64,000 nt of DNA from Cyanobacteria bacterium UBA2566 (GTDB taxonomy: Bacteria; Cyanobacteriota; Cyanobacteriia; Cyanobacteriales; Desertifilaceae), in NCBI GenBank assembly GCA_002340255.1, contig DDLS01000209.1:8438-72437 (forward strand), given 5' to 3'. Positions within the stretch are counted from its first letter, which is position 1. Every line of letters starts with the position of its first letter. The notes under the pieces were generated by a model that did no database searches, had not been told where the DNA came from, and saw nothing but the letters and a program-made list of their open reading frames with translations. The position numbers were made by a program, and so were the translations under genes. This document shows positions 31,474 to 41,400 of this stretch, piece by piece.

Positions 31474-33618
31474 CTACACTGACCAATCTTGAATTCGCCA
31501 TTGGCCATCTTCACGAATCAACTCATACTCAACTCGAATTTCATCATTATAGGAAGCCCCCCGATCTACCTCTCCATTACGGTAAAACTCTACTGACTCA
31601 TTCACTGTTGCATCGACCGTTGCTCGATCTTCATCATCGAGATTTATCGTCACGTCGTTAATCGTCAGATCATGCTCATACTCACCATAGAAATTATCTT
31701 GCCGATCTTGCGTCGCCCGTTGTCTTTGAGTGGATAAAGCTGGATCGACCAAAATTGAGGACAACTCATCTACTTGATGATTAGAACCAAAGGCATTTGC
31801 CTTCGTACTCAACCAAGTTTCAATCACTACTTTTGCCCTTTCTTCGGTCAACGGCCCCGTATCGGCCGTCGGTGGGGCTGGTGGCTCAGGAATCTCTATG
31901 GGGGGTTGATTGAGCATCAATTGTAACTGTTCCCCTTCTAAGCCAGGAGTAGTATTGAATAGGGAACCCACCAAACCGACCACTTGGCCGATGAGCCAAA
32001 TCAAAAGCCATAATCCCAATAATCCACCCGCCGCCAGTAGAGCCAACCGTCCCCAATGAATGGAAGACTTGCCCGTTTTAGAACTGCCTCGGCGACTGGG
32101 TACCCGCCTTTGACTGCTAGGGACTGAACGCTGGTTCGCTGGGCGATCGCCAGGGACAACTGGAGAACGGCTAGTTTTCGCGTTCGGCGGCTCGGAGCGC
32201 GTTAACATAGCGGTAGTTGCTGGTACTCTCCTGCCCTGATTCTCTCCCGGTTCTCTCACCGCAGCCGAAGAGATAGAAGCCATTTCTTCTGTTTTCTTCA
32301 GACTGACATTCCCTTCACTCTCGAGCTTTGAGGGGGTTTCTGGTTTGGACTCCACCACACTCCATTGATTCTGCTCAGTGCGATCTAAAGGCAAAGCTTC
32401 TAAGTAGGCTTGTACTTGGTCATCGGCAAAATACTCTTTCAACGTCTGCTCACAACCGGCCAGATCCTGAAAATGGGGAAATACCTCTTCCTGTAGCCAA
32501 CGCTCACTATACAAACACAAGCCCGGTAACAAATCGGGAGCACCCTGGGAATTTTCTCGAATAAAGCCTAACTGTTCGTATTCCCGACTTAATTCAAGCG
32601 CTCTGGTCGCTTCTTCCGTTTGCCCCAAGAGTAAACAACACACCGCCTGCTCTAAATGTACATCTTGCCGAGACCCCAACCGCATGAGCATTCGTTTGGC
32701 TCGGTTAATCAGGGCAGGTTGTTTGTAAGCAAATCCACGTACCAATAGGGCATAAACTGCTAAATAGGTAGCCACAGCCGAAGGGCGCTGGGCTTCGGTT
32801 TCAAACAGAGTTTGCTGTTCTAGGGATGTTAGATAACTGCGTAATTGTTGGATAAAGCGCAGGAAATCATCAATACTGAGTCCGGACCGATCGTCGCCTG
32901 TTCCATCAAGTCCGCCTCGTTCTTGCAGCATATCCCGCAACATTTGAATCCCGTGGCGATGGGCGATCGCATCATCGGAATTTTCGGATAATAATTCTAG
33001 AATGCGGTAGGGACGCAGTTTATATAAGTCAGCTTGTAATTCTCCACGCAGGCTCGGAAATACGCCTTCTTTCAACAGCAGTTTTTCGGCATTTTCTAAG
33101 GATAGGGCTGCTTGCTCATAGGTTCCCTGTTGCCATTGTTCTCGCCCCAATTCCAAACCAGAGAGTGCTAAAGTTAAAACCACATCAGCCCGAGATAATT
33201 GAGGAATGGTAGTGATCTGCGATCCTTCAGGATGCTCAGAAGAGAGATTTTCGAGATACTCTTTCCCCAGATTTAAGACCAATTCATATTCTCCCAATTC
33301 TAGGAGAATTAATAGGGCCCCCAAAACTTGAGAGTCTTCGACTTCCAGTGAGGGCAAGGTTTCTTTAATTTGTGTCTCTTCTTGTCCTTGTCCTGGGAGC
33401 TTGTGAAAGGTTTTTTGGTCGTAAGCTGTTTTTGCTTCCGGATTGGATAAAATATTGTAGGCGCGATCGAGCAGGGATTTTCGAGAGCCGATCGCCGTTT
33501 CCGAATATTCCCGCCGAGGCAATTGCATCGTGCGATCGCGGTGGGCCTGTTGCAACTGTTCGGCAGTTGCCTGTAGTGGGACACCTAAAATTCGGTAATA
33601 ATCCAGCGGAATACGCAC
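31474..33618 (-). CDS. ftn2: Cell division protein Ftn2/ZipN (ARC6-like)
   Basis: A 714-residue protein. The N-terminus has a J-like domain (DYYRILGVPLQATAEQLQQA...YDQKT) lacking the HPD motif (YSET/RREYS region), as in ARC6. A helical tetratricopeptide-like region spans about 90-400, then a disordered Ser/Pro-rich linker, one transmembrane helix near residue 525-550, and a C-terminal periplasmic IMS/DUF4101 domain (ERAKVVIETWLSTKANAFG...EYELIREDGQWRIQDWSV). Ftn2/ZipN tethers FtsZ to the membrane and recruits other division proteins. Divergent from pdhA; first gene of the run to accD. The symbol follows the Synechococcus name. Confidence 0.92.
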   Translation of the reverse strand: MRIPLDYYRILGVPLQATAEQLQQAHRDRTMQLPRREYSETAIGSRKSLLDRAYNILSNPEAKTAYDQKTFHKLPGQGQEETQIKETLPSLEVEDSQVLGALLILLELGEYELVLNLGKEYLENLSSEHPEGSQITTIPQLSRADVVLTLALSGLELGREQWQQGTYEQAALSLENAEKLLLKEGVFPSLRGELQADLYKLRPYRILELLSENSDDAIAHRHGIQMLRDMLQERGGLDGTGDDRSGLSIDDFLRFIQQLRSYLTSLEQQTLFETEAQRPSAVATYLAVYALLVRGFAYKQPALINRAKRMLMRLGSRQDVHLEQAVCCLLLGQTEEATRALELSREYEQLGFIRENSQGAPDLLPGLCLYSERWLQEEVFPHFQDLAGCEQTLKEYFADDQVQAYLEALPLDRTEQNQWSVVESKPETPSKLESEGNVSLKKTEEMASISSAAVREPGENQGRRVPATTAMLTRSEPPNAKTSRSPVVPGDRPANQRSVPSSQRRVPSRRGSSKTGKSSIHWGRLALLAAGGLLGLWLLIWLIGQVVGLVGSLFNTTPGLEGEQLQLMLNQPPIEIPEPPAPPTADTGPLTEERAKVVIETWLSTKANAFGSNHQVDELSSILVDPALSTQRQRATQDRQDNFYGEYEHDLTINDVTINLDDEDRATVDATVNESVEFYRNGEVDRGASYNDEIRVEYELIREDGQWRIQDWSV

Positions 33619-33745
33619 AGTCTACTCCCTCAGCAGCGATGCTTACAGTTTAGGGTCTGGAAAACCTGCCCCCCTTGTAACCCTTAGAATTATACTTCGG
33701 ACAACGATTCTTGTCTTGCCCTCCTTTAGATTTTTTCATCAAGTT

Positions 33746-33772
33746 CCCATCTCCCTATCTCCCCATCTCCCC
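33746..33772. repeat. GA-rich repeat tract
   Basis: A run of CCCATCT/CCCTATCT units on the plus strand; its complement resembles the tract at 43083-43114. It lies upstream of pdhA in the divergent ftn2-pdhA region. Confidence 0.55.
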
Positions 33773-33838
33773 ATTGACGTATACTAAGTCTTTGCACAAC
33801 AATAACATCAGCTTGTAGTGGTAGTAAGGGACGCATTC

Positions 33839-34870
33839 ATGGCTCAAGAGAGGATCGTACCAGAATTTGATTCATCTTCCGTGAAAATGAGTCAAGAGGA
33901 AGGACTCAGACTCTATGAAGATATGGTATTAGGGCGGATATTTGAAGATAAGTGTGCAGAAATGTATTACCGGGGCAAAATGTTCGGTTTTGTCCATCTT
34001 TACAATGGTCAAGAGGCAGTGGCTTCTGGCGTAATTAAATCCATGCGCCAAGATGAGGATTTTGTCTGTAGTACCTATCGAGATCACGTTCACGCTCTAA
34101 GTGCTGGAGTTCCGGCGCGGGAGGTGATGGCTGAGTTGTTTGGGAAAGCGACTGGATGCTCTAAAGGTCGGGGTGGCTCGATGCATATGTTTTCTGCCGA
34201 ACATAAGCTCTTGGGGGGTTATGCATTTGTGGCTGAAGGCATTCCTGTGGCGACAGGTGCAGCGTTTCAGAGTAAGTATCGTCGGGAAACCATGGGAGAT
34301 GAAAGTGCCGATCAAGTAACGGCTTGCTTTTTTGGAGATGGTGCTTGTAATAATGGCCAGTTTTTTGAATGCTTGAATATGGCGGCTTTGTGGAAGTTGC
34401 CAGTTCTGTATGTGGTCGAAAATAATAAGTGGGCAATTGGTATGGCTCATGATCGAGCCACTTCAGTACCAGAAATCTACAAAAAGGCCCATGCCTTTGG
34501 AATGCATGGGGTTGAAGTTGATGGCATGGATGTTTTAGCGGTTCGCGAAGTGGCTAAAGAGGCGATCGCCCGCGCCAGAGCTGGAGAAGGACCAACCGTA
34601 ATTGAAGCCTTAACCTATCGTTTTCGGGGCCATTCCTTAGCCGATCCTGATGAACTGCGCTCTAAAGATGAGAAAGAGTTTTGGTTCCCCAGAGATCCCA
34701 TCAAACGGTTTGCTGGCTATTTAACCCTTAAAGAATTAGCAACTGAGGCACAGTTAAAAGACATCGATCGCAAAATTCAAGCCCTGGTGGATGATGCTGT
34801 TAAATTTGCCCTCGAAAGCCCTGAACCCGATCCAAGCGAACTCTACAAATATGTGTTTGTAGACGATTAA
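33839..34870 (+). CDS. pdhA: Pyruvate dehydrogenase E1 component subunit alpha
   Basis: A 343-residue E1 alpha subunit. The thiamine diphosphate motif is GDGACNNGQFFECLNMA near residue 165, followed by YVVENNKWAIGM, and the phosphorylation-loop type region TYRFRGHSLADPDE. With PdhB it decarboxylates pyruvate in the complex that makes acetyl-CoA. It is most like plastid and cyanobacterial PdhA. ATG at 33839 is preferred over a GTG seven codons earlier. The partner subunits are elsewhere, as is usual in cyanobacteria. Confidence 0.95.
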   Translation: MAQERIVPEFDSSSVKMSQEEGLRLYEDMVLGRIFEDKCAEMYYRGKMFGFVHLYNGQEAVASGVIKSMRQDEDFVCSTYRDHVHALSAGVPAREVMAELFGKATGCSKGRGGSMHMFSAEHKLLGGYAFVAEGIPVATGAAFQSKYRRETMGDESADQVTACFFGDGACNNGQFFECLNMAALWKLPVLYVVENNKWAIGMAHDRATSVPEIYKKAHAFGMHGVEVDGMDVLAVREVAKEAIARARAGEGPTVIEALTYRFRGHSLADPDELRSKDEKEFWFPRDPIKRFAGYLTLKELATEAQLKDIDRKIQALVDDAVKFALESPEPDPSELYKYVFVDD

Positions 34871-35012
34871 TAGATGGCTTGCAGAAGTTAGGTAATCAGC
34901 AATGGTTCTAAATAATCCAGGATTATTGTATTGCTATTGATTTTCTTACTACTTATGCAAGACATCTAACGATCGTTAATGAAGTAGGGGCAAACCATTG
35001 TTCGCCCCTACT
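34868..35012 (+). repeat. 145-bp dispersed intergenic repeat, copy 1
   Basis: This stretch matches the complement of 46459-46602 along nearly its whole length, for example GGATTATTGTATTGCTATTG against GGATTACTTTATTGCTATTG, and a shared TTGCAGAAGT and ACTTATGCAAGA. It ends in an AGTAGGGGC...GCCCCTACT hairpin (34983-35012, 9-bp arms). It begins at the pdhA stop codon. No coding capacity is seen. Confidence 0.7.
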
Positions 35013-35020
35013 CTTAGCGC

Positions 35021-35053
35021 TTCAAGTAATCAGTCACCGACTGATTACTTGAA
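35021..35053. terminator. Strong 15-bp hairpin between convergent genes
   Basis: TTCAAGTAATCAGTC and GACTGATTACTTGAA form a perfect 15-bp stem with a 3-base loop. It lies between the convergent pdhA and 128-aa genes and probably ends transcription in both directions, though no T run follows. Confidence 0.55.
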
Positions 35054-35077
35054 ATTACCCATTACCAGTGCCAAGCC

Positions 35078-35464
35078 CTACTCACGAATCGGCCCGTTAT
35101 AGTCTACTCTCACCCAAGAACCATCTTTCGCAACTGTGACCACACTTTCGACCGTGGGAACAGAGAAAACCGGTTCTCCCCCATAGAATTTAAACATCCA
35201 ACTGCCATCCTCGTTATCCACAAATGGAGAGGATGTGGCATCTCCATGCATGGAGCTTTCTGCACGATATTTGCTCAATCCTCCATTGGCTTGTTCTGCT
35301 GCTTGACGAGCCAAATTTTTAGCCCGACTTAAGCTGAAAATATCTTCAACTTCGACTCTAACTTCTGGATCGATGGGTAAAAGAGTTGGTGTTTGGGCAA
35401 AAGCACCCAGAGGAATTAAGGTTAAACCAGTAAGCGCTAACACACTAATCAACGTATTAGACAT
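35078..35464 (-). CDS. Exported hypothetical protein, 128 aa
   Basis: The N-terminus (MSNTLISVLALTGLTLIPLG, then AFAQ) is a Sec signal peptide with likely cleavage after AFA at about residue 23. The mature part is about 105 residues, soluble and mostly beta (SWMFKFYGG, VESVVTVAKDGSWVRVDYNG). No family is recognised. Periplasmic or secreted location is inferred. Similar small exported proteins are frequent in filamentous cyanobacteria. Confidence 0.7.
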   Translation of the reverse strand: MSNTLISVLALTGLTLIPLGAFAQTPTLLPIDPEVRVEVEDIFSLSRAKNLARQAAEQANGGLSKYRAESSMHGDATSSPFVDNEDGSWMFKFYGGEPVFSVPTVESVVTVAKDGSWVRVDYNGPIRE

Positions 35465-35645
35465 TTTTACATGACCTCATATTGACAATCAATCTATCCT
35501 AACTTTACATTCTAAAGACCATTAAGTGGGGTTTTAAGTTCCCAACTTAGGGAATAGTTTAGAATGAATTAATCCATATAAAGTGAAGATTAAATGAGCG
35601 TGCCTCCGGAACTGGAAATAGAAAAAACCAGCTCTCCTTTATTGC

Positions 35646-35921
35646 CTAATCCGAAGCACTACATTTACTTCTCAATTCTTTTTTTAAAGTATAAACCAAA
35701 CAATATCCTTCCGCAAATTCCAGGGAATAGTTACTTACAAGTTCCCAACCGCTTTTGCCATATATATTTAAGATTTTGACGACCATTTTGGGTTTACACA
35801 GGAGACCCTTTTGGCGACGAAAATGAGTGATTTGACCCTGGGGATAGAGCGATCTCACAGCGGTGATTTTCCCAGTGCGATCGCACATGACCAGTAGTTC
35901 TAAATAGCGCCAAATACTCAT
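35646..35921 (-). CDS. Hypothetical protein, possibly DUF4177-like
   Basis: About 91 residues from ATG at 35921 (a GTG at 35948 would add nine). The C-terminal pattern GWELVSNYS...YCLVYTLKKEL resembles the DUF4177 type, in which a GWELV motif is followed by a strand and a Lys-rich end. An N-terminal SIWRYLELLVM strand also fits. Function unknown. Start and family are both uncertain. Confidence 0.5.
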   Translation of the reverse strand: MSIWRYLELLVMCDRTGKITAVRSLYPQGQITHFRRQKGLLCKPKMVVKILNIYGKSGWELVSNYSLEFAEGYCLVYTLKKELRSKCSASD

Positions 35922-36072
35922 CAATCTTTCGGGAACTCCATCTCTCACCCTCCGTTAAAAAGTTCACCCTTTTTCCTGGCGATCCGGAACTTCCCCGATC
36001 TGAGCAATTGTTGATTGACCGCTATACCGTTACCATAGTTTAGAGTAACCCCATCGTTGCTTTATCTGCGCT

Positions 36073-36645
36073 ATGGTTAAGCTCCGTTCCACCTTATCTC
36101 TGCTTCTCGGATACGCCCTTACTCTGACGATCGTTTCAGGGGACTCTCAACCCGCACAGGGACAACATCAATATCAAAATCCGGATGTTCCTTTTCCTTC
36201 GATTGTGCCATTGGACACTGAGCTATTGGAAGGAATTGAGGAAGGAAAACCTGTCTCTATCAGTGAAGGTGCAATTGTTACAGAAAATACGATTAAAGAG
36301 GGTCGCTTGACCCTACCAAGTTTATGGTGGGCTAGCAAGCAATATGGGAAGAATTTGCTGGTCACCTGGTTTGCCTATCCTAGTGGCGATCAAAACACCC
36401 CTGGACGAGTCGATGTAGTGGTCAATCGTCAAGCTTGGCGCGAGACTTGTTATTTGAACCGCTATGAGTTCGTGACCAAAATGGGAGCGATCGCCCGCGA
36501 CTATGGCTATAATACTCGTCTGTTTAACCGTCAAGGGGAAGGTTTAGCCAGTTATACTTGTAATTTTGCCACTCCTAACTTCTGCAATGTTCAAGGCCTG
36601 ATTGTTAATCAAGGAGTTAACCAAGATTGTGTAGTGAGTCAGTAG
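36073..36645 (+). CDS. Exported hypothetical protein, 190 aa
   Basis: The N-terminus (MVKLRSTLSLLLGYALTLTI...) is a signal peptide with probable cleavage near residue 30 (AQG). The mature part contains four Cys residues near the end (ETCYLN, SYTCNF, NFCNVQ, QDCVVS) that may form disulfides, and a TLPSLWWASKQYG motif. It resembles a family of conserved cyanobacterial exported proteins, but no name or function can be given. Confidence 0.7.
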   Translation: MVKLRSTLSLLLGYALTLTIVSGDSQPAQGQHQYQNPDVPFPSIVPLDTELLEGIEEGKPVSISEGAIVTENTIKEGRLTLPSLWWASKQYGKNLLVTWFAYPSGDQNTPGRVDVVVNRQAWRETCYLNRYEFVTKMGAIARDYGYNTRLFNRQGEGLASYTCNFATPNFCNVQGLIVNQGVNQDCVVSQ

Positions 36646-36796
36646 AACGTTCGCTAAACTAATATGATAGACTAGGGAAATCTTATATTTTCACTTCCTC
36701 TTGCCCTAATAGCATTTCTCTATCAAGAGGTAAAAAATAAGAAACTTAAGACCCTTGGATTCCCCAAAAGACGATCGCTCATTCAAAAATACTTTT

Positions 36797-37264
36797 ATGA
36801 AAAACTGGTTAGAACATAGCGTACAAGTCGAAGTCGAAGCACCGATTGAGTTCGTTTGGGAATTATGGTCAGATCTCGAACAAATGCCCCAATGGATGAA
36901 ATGGATTGAATCGGTTCACGTATTAGAAGAAAATCCCAAATTGTCTCGATGGAAATTGGCTTCAGGGAACTTTGAATTTAGTTGGCTCTCACGCATCTTA
37001 AAACAAAGTCCCAATCAAATTATTCAATGGGAATCAGTTGATGGCTTGCCGAACCGGGGGGCAATTCGCTTTTACGATCGCCATGAAACCAGTATCGTTA
37101 AATTAACCGTCGCCTATGCCATTCCTGGAATTGTCGGCAGACTGATGGATAAATTGCTTGGCCCCACAGTAGAATCAACCATTCAAGCAGACTTAGACCG
37201 CTTTCGAGCCTACGCACTCCAGAAAATGAGCGAGCGATCGCTAATGGGTAATGCAATCAAGTAA
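36797..37264 (+). CDS. SRPBCC (START-like) family protein
   Basis: A 155-residue protein of the cyclase/dehydrase-type SRPBCC fold: an N-terminal strand with EHSVQVEVEAPIEFVWELW, the DLEQMPQWMKWIESV turn, central strands and a long C-terminal helix (PTVESTIQADLDRFRAYALQ). Such proteins bind hydrophobic ligands; the cyanobacterial members have no assigned ligand. ATG at 36797 gives the conserved N-terminus; a TTG 42 bases earlier would add 14 residues. Confidence 0.8.
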   Translation: MKNWLEHSVQVEVEAPIEFVWELWSDLEQMPQWMKWIESVHVLEENPKLSRWKLASGNFEFSWLSRILKQSPNQIIQWESVDGLPNRGAIRFYDRHETSIVKLTVAYAIPGIVGRLMDKLLGPTVESTIQADLDRFRAYALQKMSERSLMGNAIK

Positions 37265-37285
37265 ACAGATACTCCTCATCCACCT

Positions 37286-38030
37286 ATGCACCTCGAATAC
37301 CATCCTCGAAATTCCTTACCCTCGGCGGAGGATTTACCTGACTCAGATGAGACTCCTGTGGATAACGAACTGCAAGATTTAATTCCCACCCTACTTAAAG
37401 CCATGTTGGCTTCTATTTGGTCAGAGCGTATGGATTGTTTTTTTGGAGTGGATATTGGGACTATACACTGAACCTAACCAACAAGCCATTGTCCCTGATG
37501 GTTTTTTAAGTATTGGTGTTCCCAGAATTATTGATGAGGGTTTACGCTTATCTTATGTTCTTTGGGAAGAGAGAAAAGTGCCGACTTTAGTGTTAGAAGT
37601 TGTATCAAAAACCCAAAGGGGAGAATATGCTCAGAAAAAGAAAAAGTATGCTCAACTCGGAGTTCTCTACTATGTCATTTATAATCCCCTGCGGAAAAAG
37701 GAACAGAGATTAGAAGTGCATCAACTGAAGGGTGGGCAATATCAATTACTATCTGGGGGAACGGTATGGTTATCAGAATTGAATTTAGGTATCGGTAGCG
37801 ATCGCGGAACGTATAAAGGAATCGAGAGAGAATGGCTCTATTGGTATGATGAAAACGGCGATCGCTATCCGACTCCAGAGGAAAGAGCTGAGTGCCAACA
37901 AGACAGGGCAGAGAGTGCTGAACTAGAGCGCGATCGCCAAAAACAGCGAGCCGATCGCGCCGAATCAGATTTACAACAGCTACGCGAGAAATTACGACAA
38001 TTAAATATCGATCTGGATGATCTATCGTAA
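37286..38030 (+). pseudogene. Frameshifted Uma2 family endonuclease
   Basis: The first frame starts at 37286 (MHLEYHPRNSLPSAEDLPDS, a typical Uma2 start) and runs through WSERMDCFFGVDIG, then ends at a TGA at 37469. The next frame continues with GLYTEPNQQAIVPDGFLSIG, the nuclease core VPTLVLEVVSKTQRGEYAQKK and a charged coiled-coil tail. The frames join if one G of the GGG at 37457-37459 is removed, giving VDIGLYTEP. The gene is otherwise full length, so this is a recent mutation or a sequencing error. Uma2 proteins are PD-(D/E)XK restriction-type nucleases, numerous in cyanobacteria, with no settled role. Confidence 0.8.
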
Positions 38031-38433
38031 TTTATTCGGGGCTAGGTAAGTTTGATCTAATTAGAGTCAAATTGCCTAGCAAACGCTCTGCTGGATTTCT
38101 GCTAAATTAGCTACAAATTTTCAGACTGACTCTTGGGTTAAGGAAATGCTAAGAAATATTTCAGAAACCTTGGGGCAGATCTGATCATTTTATTAAGAAA
38201 AAGGCGATCGCTCTTTTTTGCCGTCAAAATCAATCCTACACTTAAAGGTAACGGCTTCCAATTTCAGGAGATCGAGGTTTCAGAAGAAATAGGGATTTAA
38301 ACCCAATCACCCATCAGCAGTCCGTTTTTGGCACTGCATCGGCAATGAACCCATCAAGTTCATTCCCTATTTTCTGCACCCAATTCCCTCCTTCAAAGGA
38401 CATTGAGGATTGAAAAGCAACTATATCAAGACC
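38031..38433. other. Upstream region of gltB
   Basis: About 400 bases without a gene. A hairpin with an A tract, a HIP1 octamer and a T tract (AAAAAGGCGATCGCTCTTTTTT, 38198-38219 approximately) could end the Uma2 transcript. A promoter for gltB must lie in the remainder. No clear NtcA site (GTA-N8-TAC) or glutamine riboswitch was recognised. Confidence 0.4.
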
Positions 38434-41400
38434 ATGAACAGAACCACATCACCCCAAAAACAGGGTCTATACGATCCCCAATTTGAACATGATGCCTGCG
38501 GAGTTGGCTTTATTGTACACATGAAGGGGGAGAAATCTCACTCAATTGTTGAGCAAGCTCTCACTATCCTGGTTAACCTTGAACATCGTGGTGCAGTCGG
38601 TGCAGAACCCAACACTGGAGATGGAGCGGGTATCCTACTGCAAATGCCCCATAAATTTATGGCAAAAGTTGCCCAAGAGCAAGGCATAAACTTACCGGAG
38701 GCAGGGCAATATGCGGTAGGCATGATTTTTTCATCTCCCGATCGCGAAGCCAGAAGCAAAGGACGAGAAATTTTTGAGCAGATTGTCGCTGAAGAAGGGC
38801 AAAAAGTCATCGGCTGGCGGGATGTGCCCACCGATAACAGCAGTTTAGGGGCAACCGCTCAAGCGAGCGAACCCTTCATGCAGCAAGTGTTTATTGCCCG
38901 AAATCCAGATATAGTTGAAGATCTCGCCTTCGAGCGCAAACTCTACGCGATCCGCAAGCGCTCCCATACAGCTATTCGGACTCCAGGAATCGATCGCTAT
39001 TGGTATCCCAGCAGTATTTCTTGCCGTACCTTAGTGTACAAAGGCATGTTAATGCCCCCCCAGGTAAAAGCCTACTTTCGGGACTTAAGCGATCCAGACT
39101 TAGAAAGCGCCCTCGGCTTAGTCCATTCCCGGTTCAGCACTAACACCTTCCCCAGTTGGGAGCGATCGCACCCCTATCGCTACGTTGCCCATAACGGCGA
39201 AATCAACACCCTACGCGGTAACATTAACTGGATGCACGCTCGCCAATCCCTATTTGGCTCATCCTCCCAAGAATTTGGCTCCGATCTAGACCGCATCCAA
39301 CCGATTATCAACATCGACGGTAGTGACTCCGGGATCTTCGACAATACCCTAGAACTGATGACCTTGGCTGGGCGAAGTCTTCCCCATGCGGTGATGATGA
39401 TGATCCCCGAACCCTGGGCGGCTCATGAGTCCATGAGTGATGAGCGCAAAGCCTTCTACGAATATCACGCTTCCTTAATGGAACCCTGGGATGGTCCTGC
39501 ATCCATCGCCTTTACTGATGGCACCATGATGGGAGCGGTCTTAGACCGGAATGGTCTGCGTCCTTCTCGCTACTACGTCACCAAAGACGACCTAGTCATC
39601 ATGGCCTCAGAAGCTGGCGTTCTACCGGTTGAACCAGAGAACGTAGCCAAAAAAGGTCGCTTAGAACCCGGTCGTATGTTCCTCGTGAATATGGACGAAG
39701 GACGCATTGTGGCGGATGAAGAAATTAAACATCAAATCGCCAGCGAGCATCCTTATCGAGAATGGCTGGATCGATACCAAGTCAAACTCTCCGATCTGCC
39801 AGAAGGGTCTGTAGGGGCGGCATCTGTAGGGACGGGTTCACTAGGCTCTCCCCTGGAAAACCCAAATATGGGTGAACCCGCCCCTACACCCTTAGTTCAG
39901 CGGCAACGGGCGTTTGGCTATACCTTTGAAGAATTACGGATGCTAATCGCCCCCATGGCCCAAAATGGGGTAGAAGCAGTGGGAGCGATGGGAACTGATA
40001 CCCCCCTGGCGGTACTCTCCAACCGGCCAAAATTGCTCTATGAGTATTTCAAGCAACTGTTTGCCCAAGTTACGAATCCCCCCATTGACTCGATTCGGGA
40101 AGCGATTATTACCTCGCCAATCACGACCATTGGTTCAGAACGTAACCTACTCAAGCCTGAACCAGAAAGCTGTCATCTGATCCAGTTGCCAACCCCGATT
40201 TTGAGTAATGCGCAGTTGGCGAAACTGAAGCAGCTCAGTGAAGGTAAAACCGAGGGTTTTCGTTCCCTAATGCTGCCAATTCTCTTTGACCCCAAAACTG
40301 GGGTAGAAGGACTAGAGGGCACATTAGAAGGTATATTTGCCAAGGCAGATGAGGCGATCGCCGAGGGGATTAACCTAATTATCCTCTCTGACCGAGATCT
40401 CGATGGCGATCGCGCCCCCATTCCGGCTCTGTTGGCTGTTTCGGGACTTCATCACCATCTGATCCGCGCCGGAACCCGTACCCGTGTGGGCATTATCCTG
40501 GAATCTGGAGAACCCCGCGAAGTCCATCACTTTGCCGTTCTGATTGGCTATGGGTGTGGGGCGATTAATCCCTATTTGGCCTTTGAAACCATCGGCTCGA
40601 TGATCGAGCAGAACAATATACCACCGATGGATTATGAAAAAGCCTGCAAGAACTACATTAAGGCGGTCACAAAAGGGGTCATTAAGATTGGTTCCAAAAT
40701 TGGGATTTCTACGATTCAGAGCTATCGTGGAGCGCAGATTTTTGAGAGTATTGGCTTAAGTTCTGAGGTGATTAACAAGTATTTCACTTGGACAGCGTCG
40801 CGCTTGGAAGGGATTGGCGTGGAGGCGATCGCTCAGGAGGCGATCGCCCGTCACCATCAAGGGTTCTTCAGCGAAATCCCCACTTTAGACGCGGGGGGCG
40901 AATATCAATGGCGCAAAGATGGAGAAGCTCACCTTTTGTCTCCGGAAACGATTCATCTGTTGCAGCGGGCAACTCAAGAAGGGGACTACGAGCTGTACAA
41001 ACAATACAGCGCCAAAATGAATCAACAGGGGAAAGAGTTCTTCCGGTTGCGGGATCTGCTGGAGTTCAAGTCCCGCGATCCAATTCCCCTAGAAGAGGTC
41101 GAATCGGTTGAAGCTATTATGAAACGCTTTAAAACCGGAGCGATGAGCTATGGATCGATTTCCAAGGAAACCCATGAGAGTTTGGCGATCGCCATGAATC
41201 GGATTGGAGGTAAATCCAATACCGGGGAAGGCGGTGAAGATCCGGAGCGCTATACCTGGACAAACGAGCGCGGAGACTCGAAAAATAGCGCCATTAAACA
41301 GGTGGCTTCCGGGCGCTTTGGGGTGACAAGTTTGTACCTCAGCCAAGCCAAGGAAATCCAAATCAAAATGGCTCAGGGGGCAAAACCTGGAGAAGGGGGA

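Noticed and set aside
35594..35779. Plus-strand 61-codon frame
   Set aside because: It lies mostly opposite the 35646-35921 gene and has no recognisable features.
37440..37475. Programmed frameshifting in the Uma2 gene
   Set aside because: The GGG run is short and no slippery heptamer or downstream pseudoknot is evident; a mutation or error is simpler.
38031..38433. Possible glutamine riboswitch or NtcA site upstream of gltB
   Set aside because: No clear match to the glnA RNA motif or to GTA-N8-TAC was found by eye.
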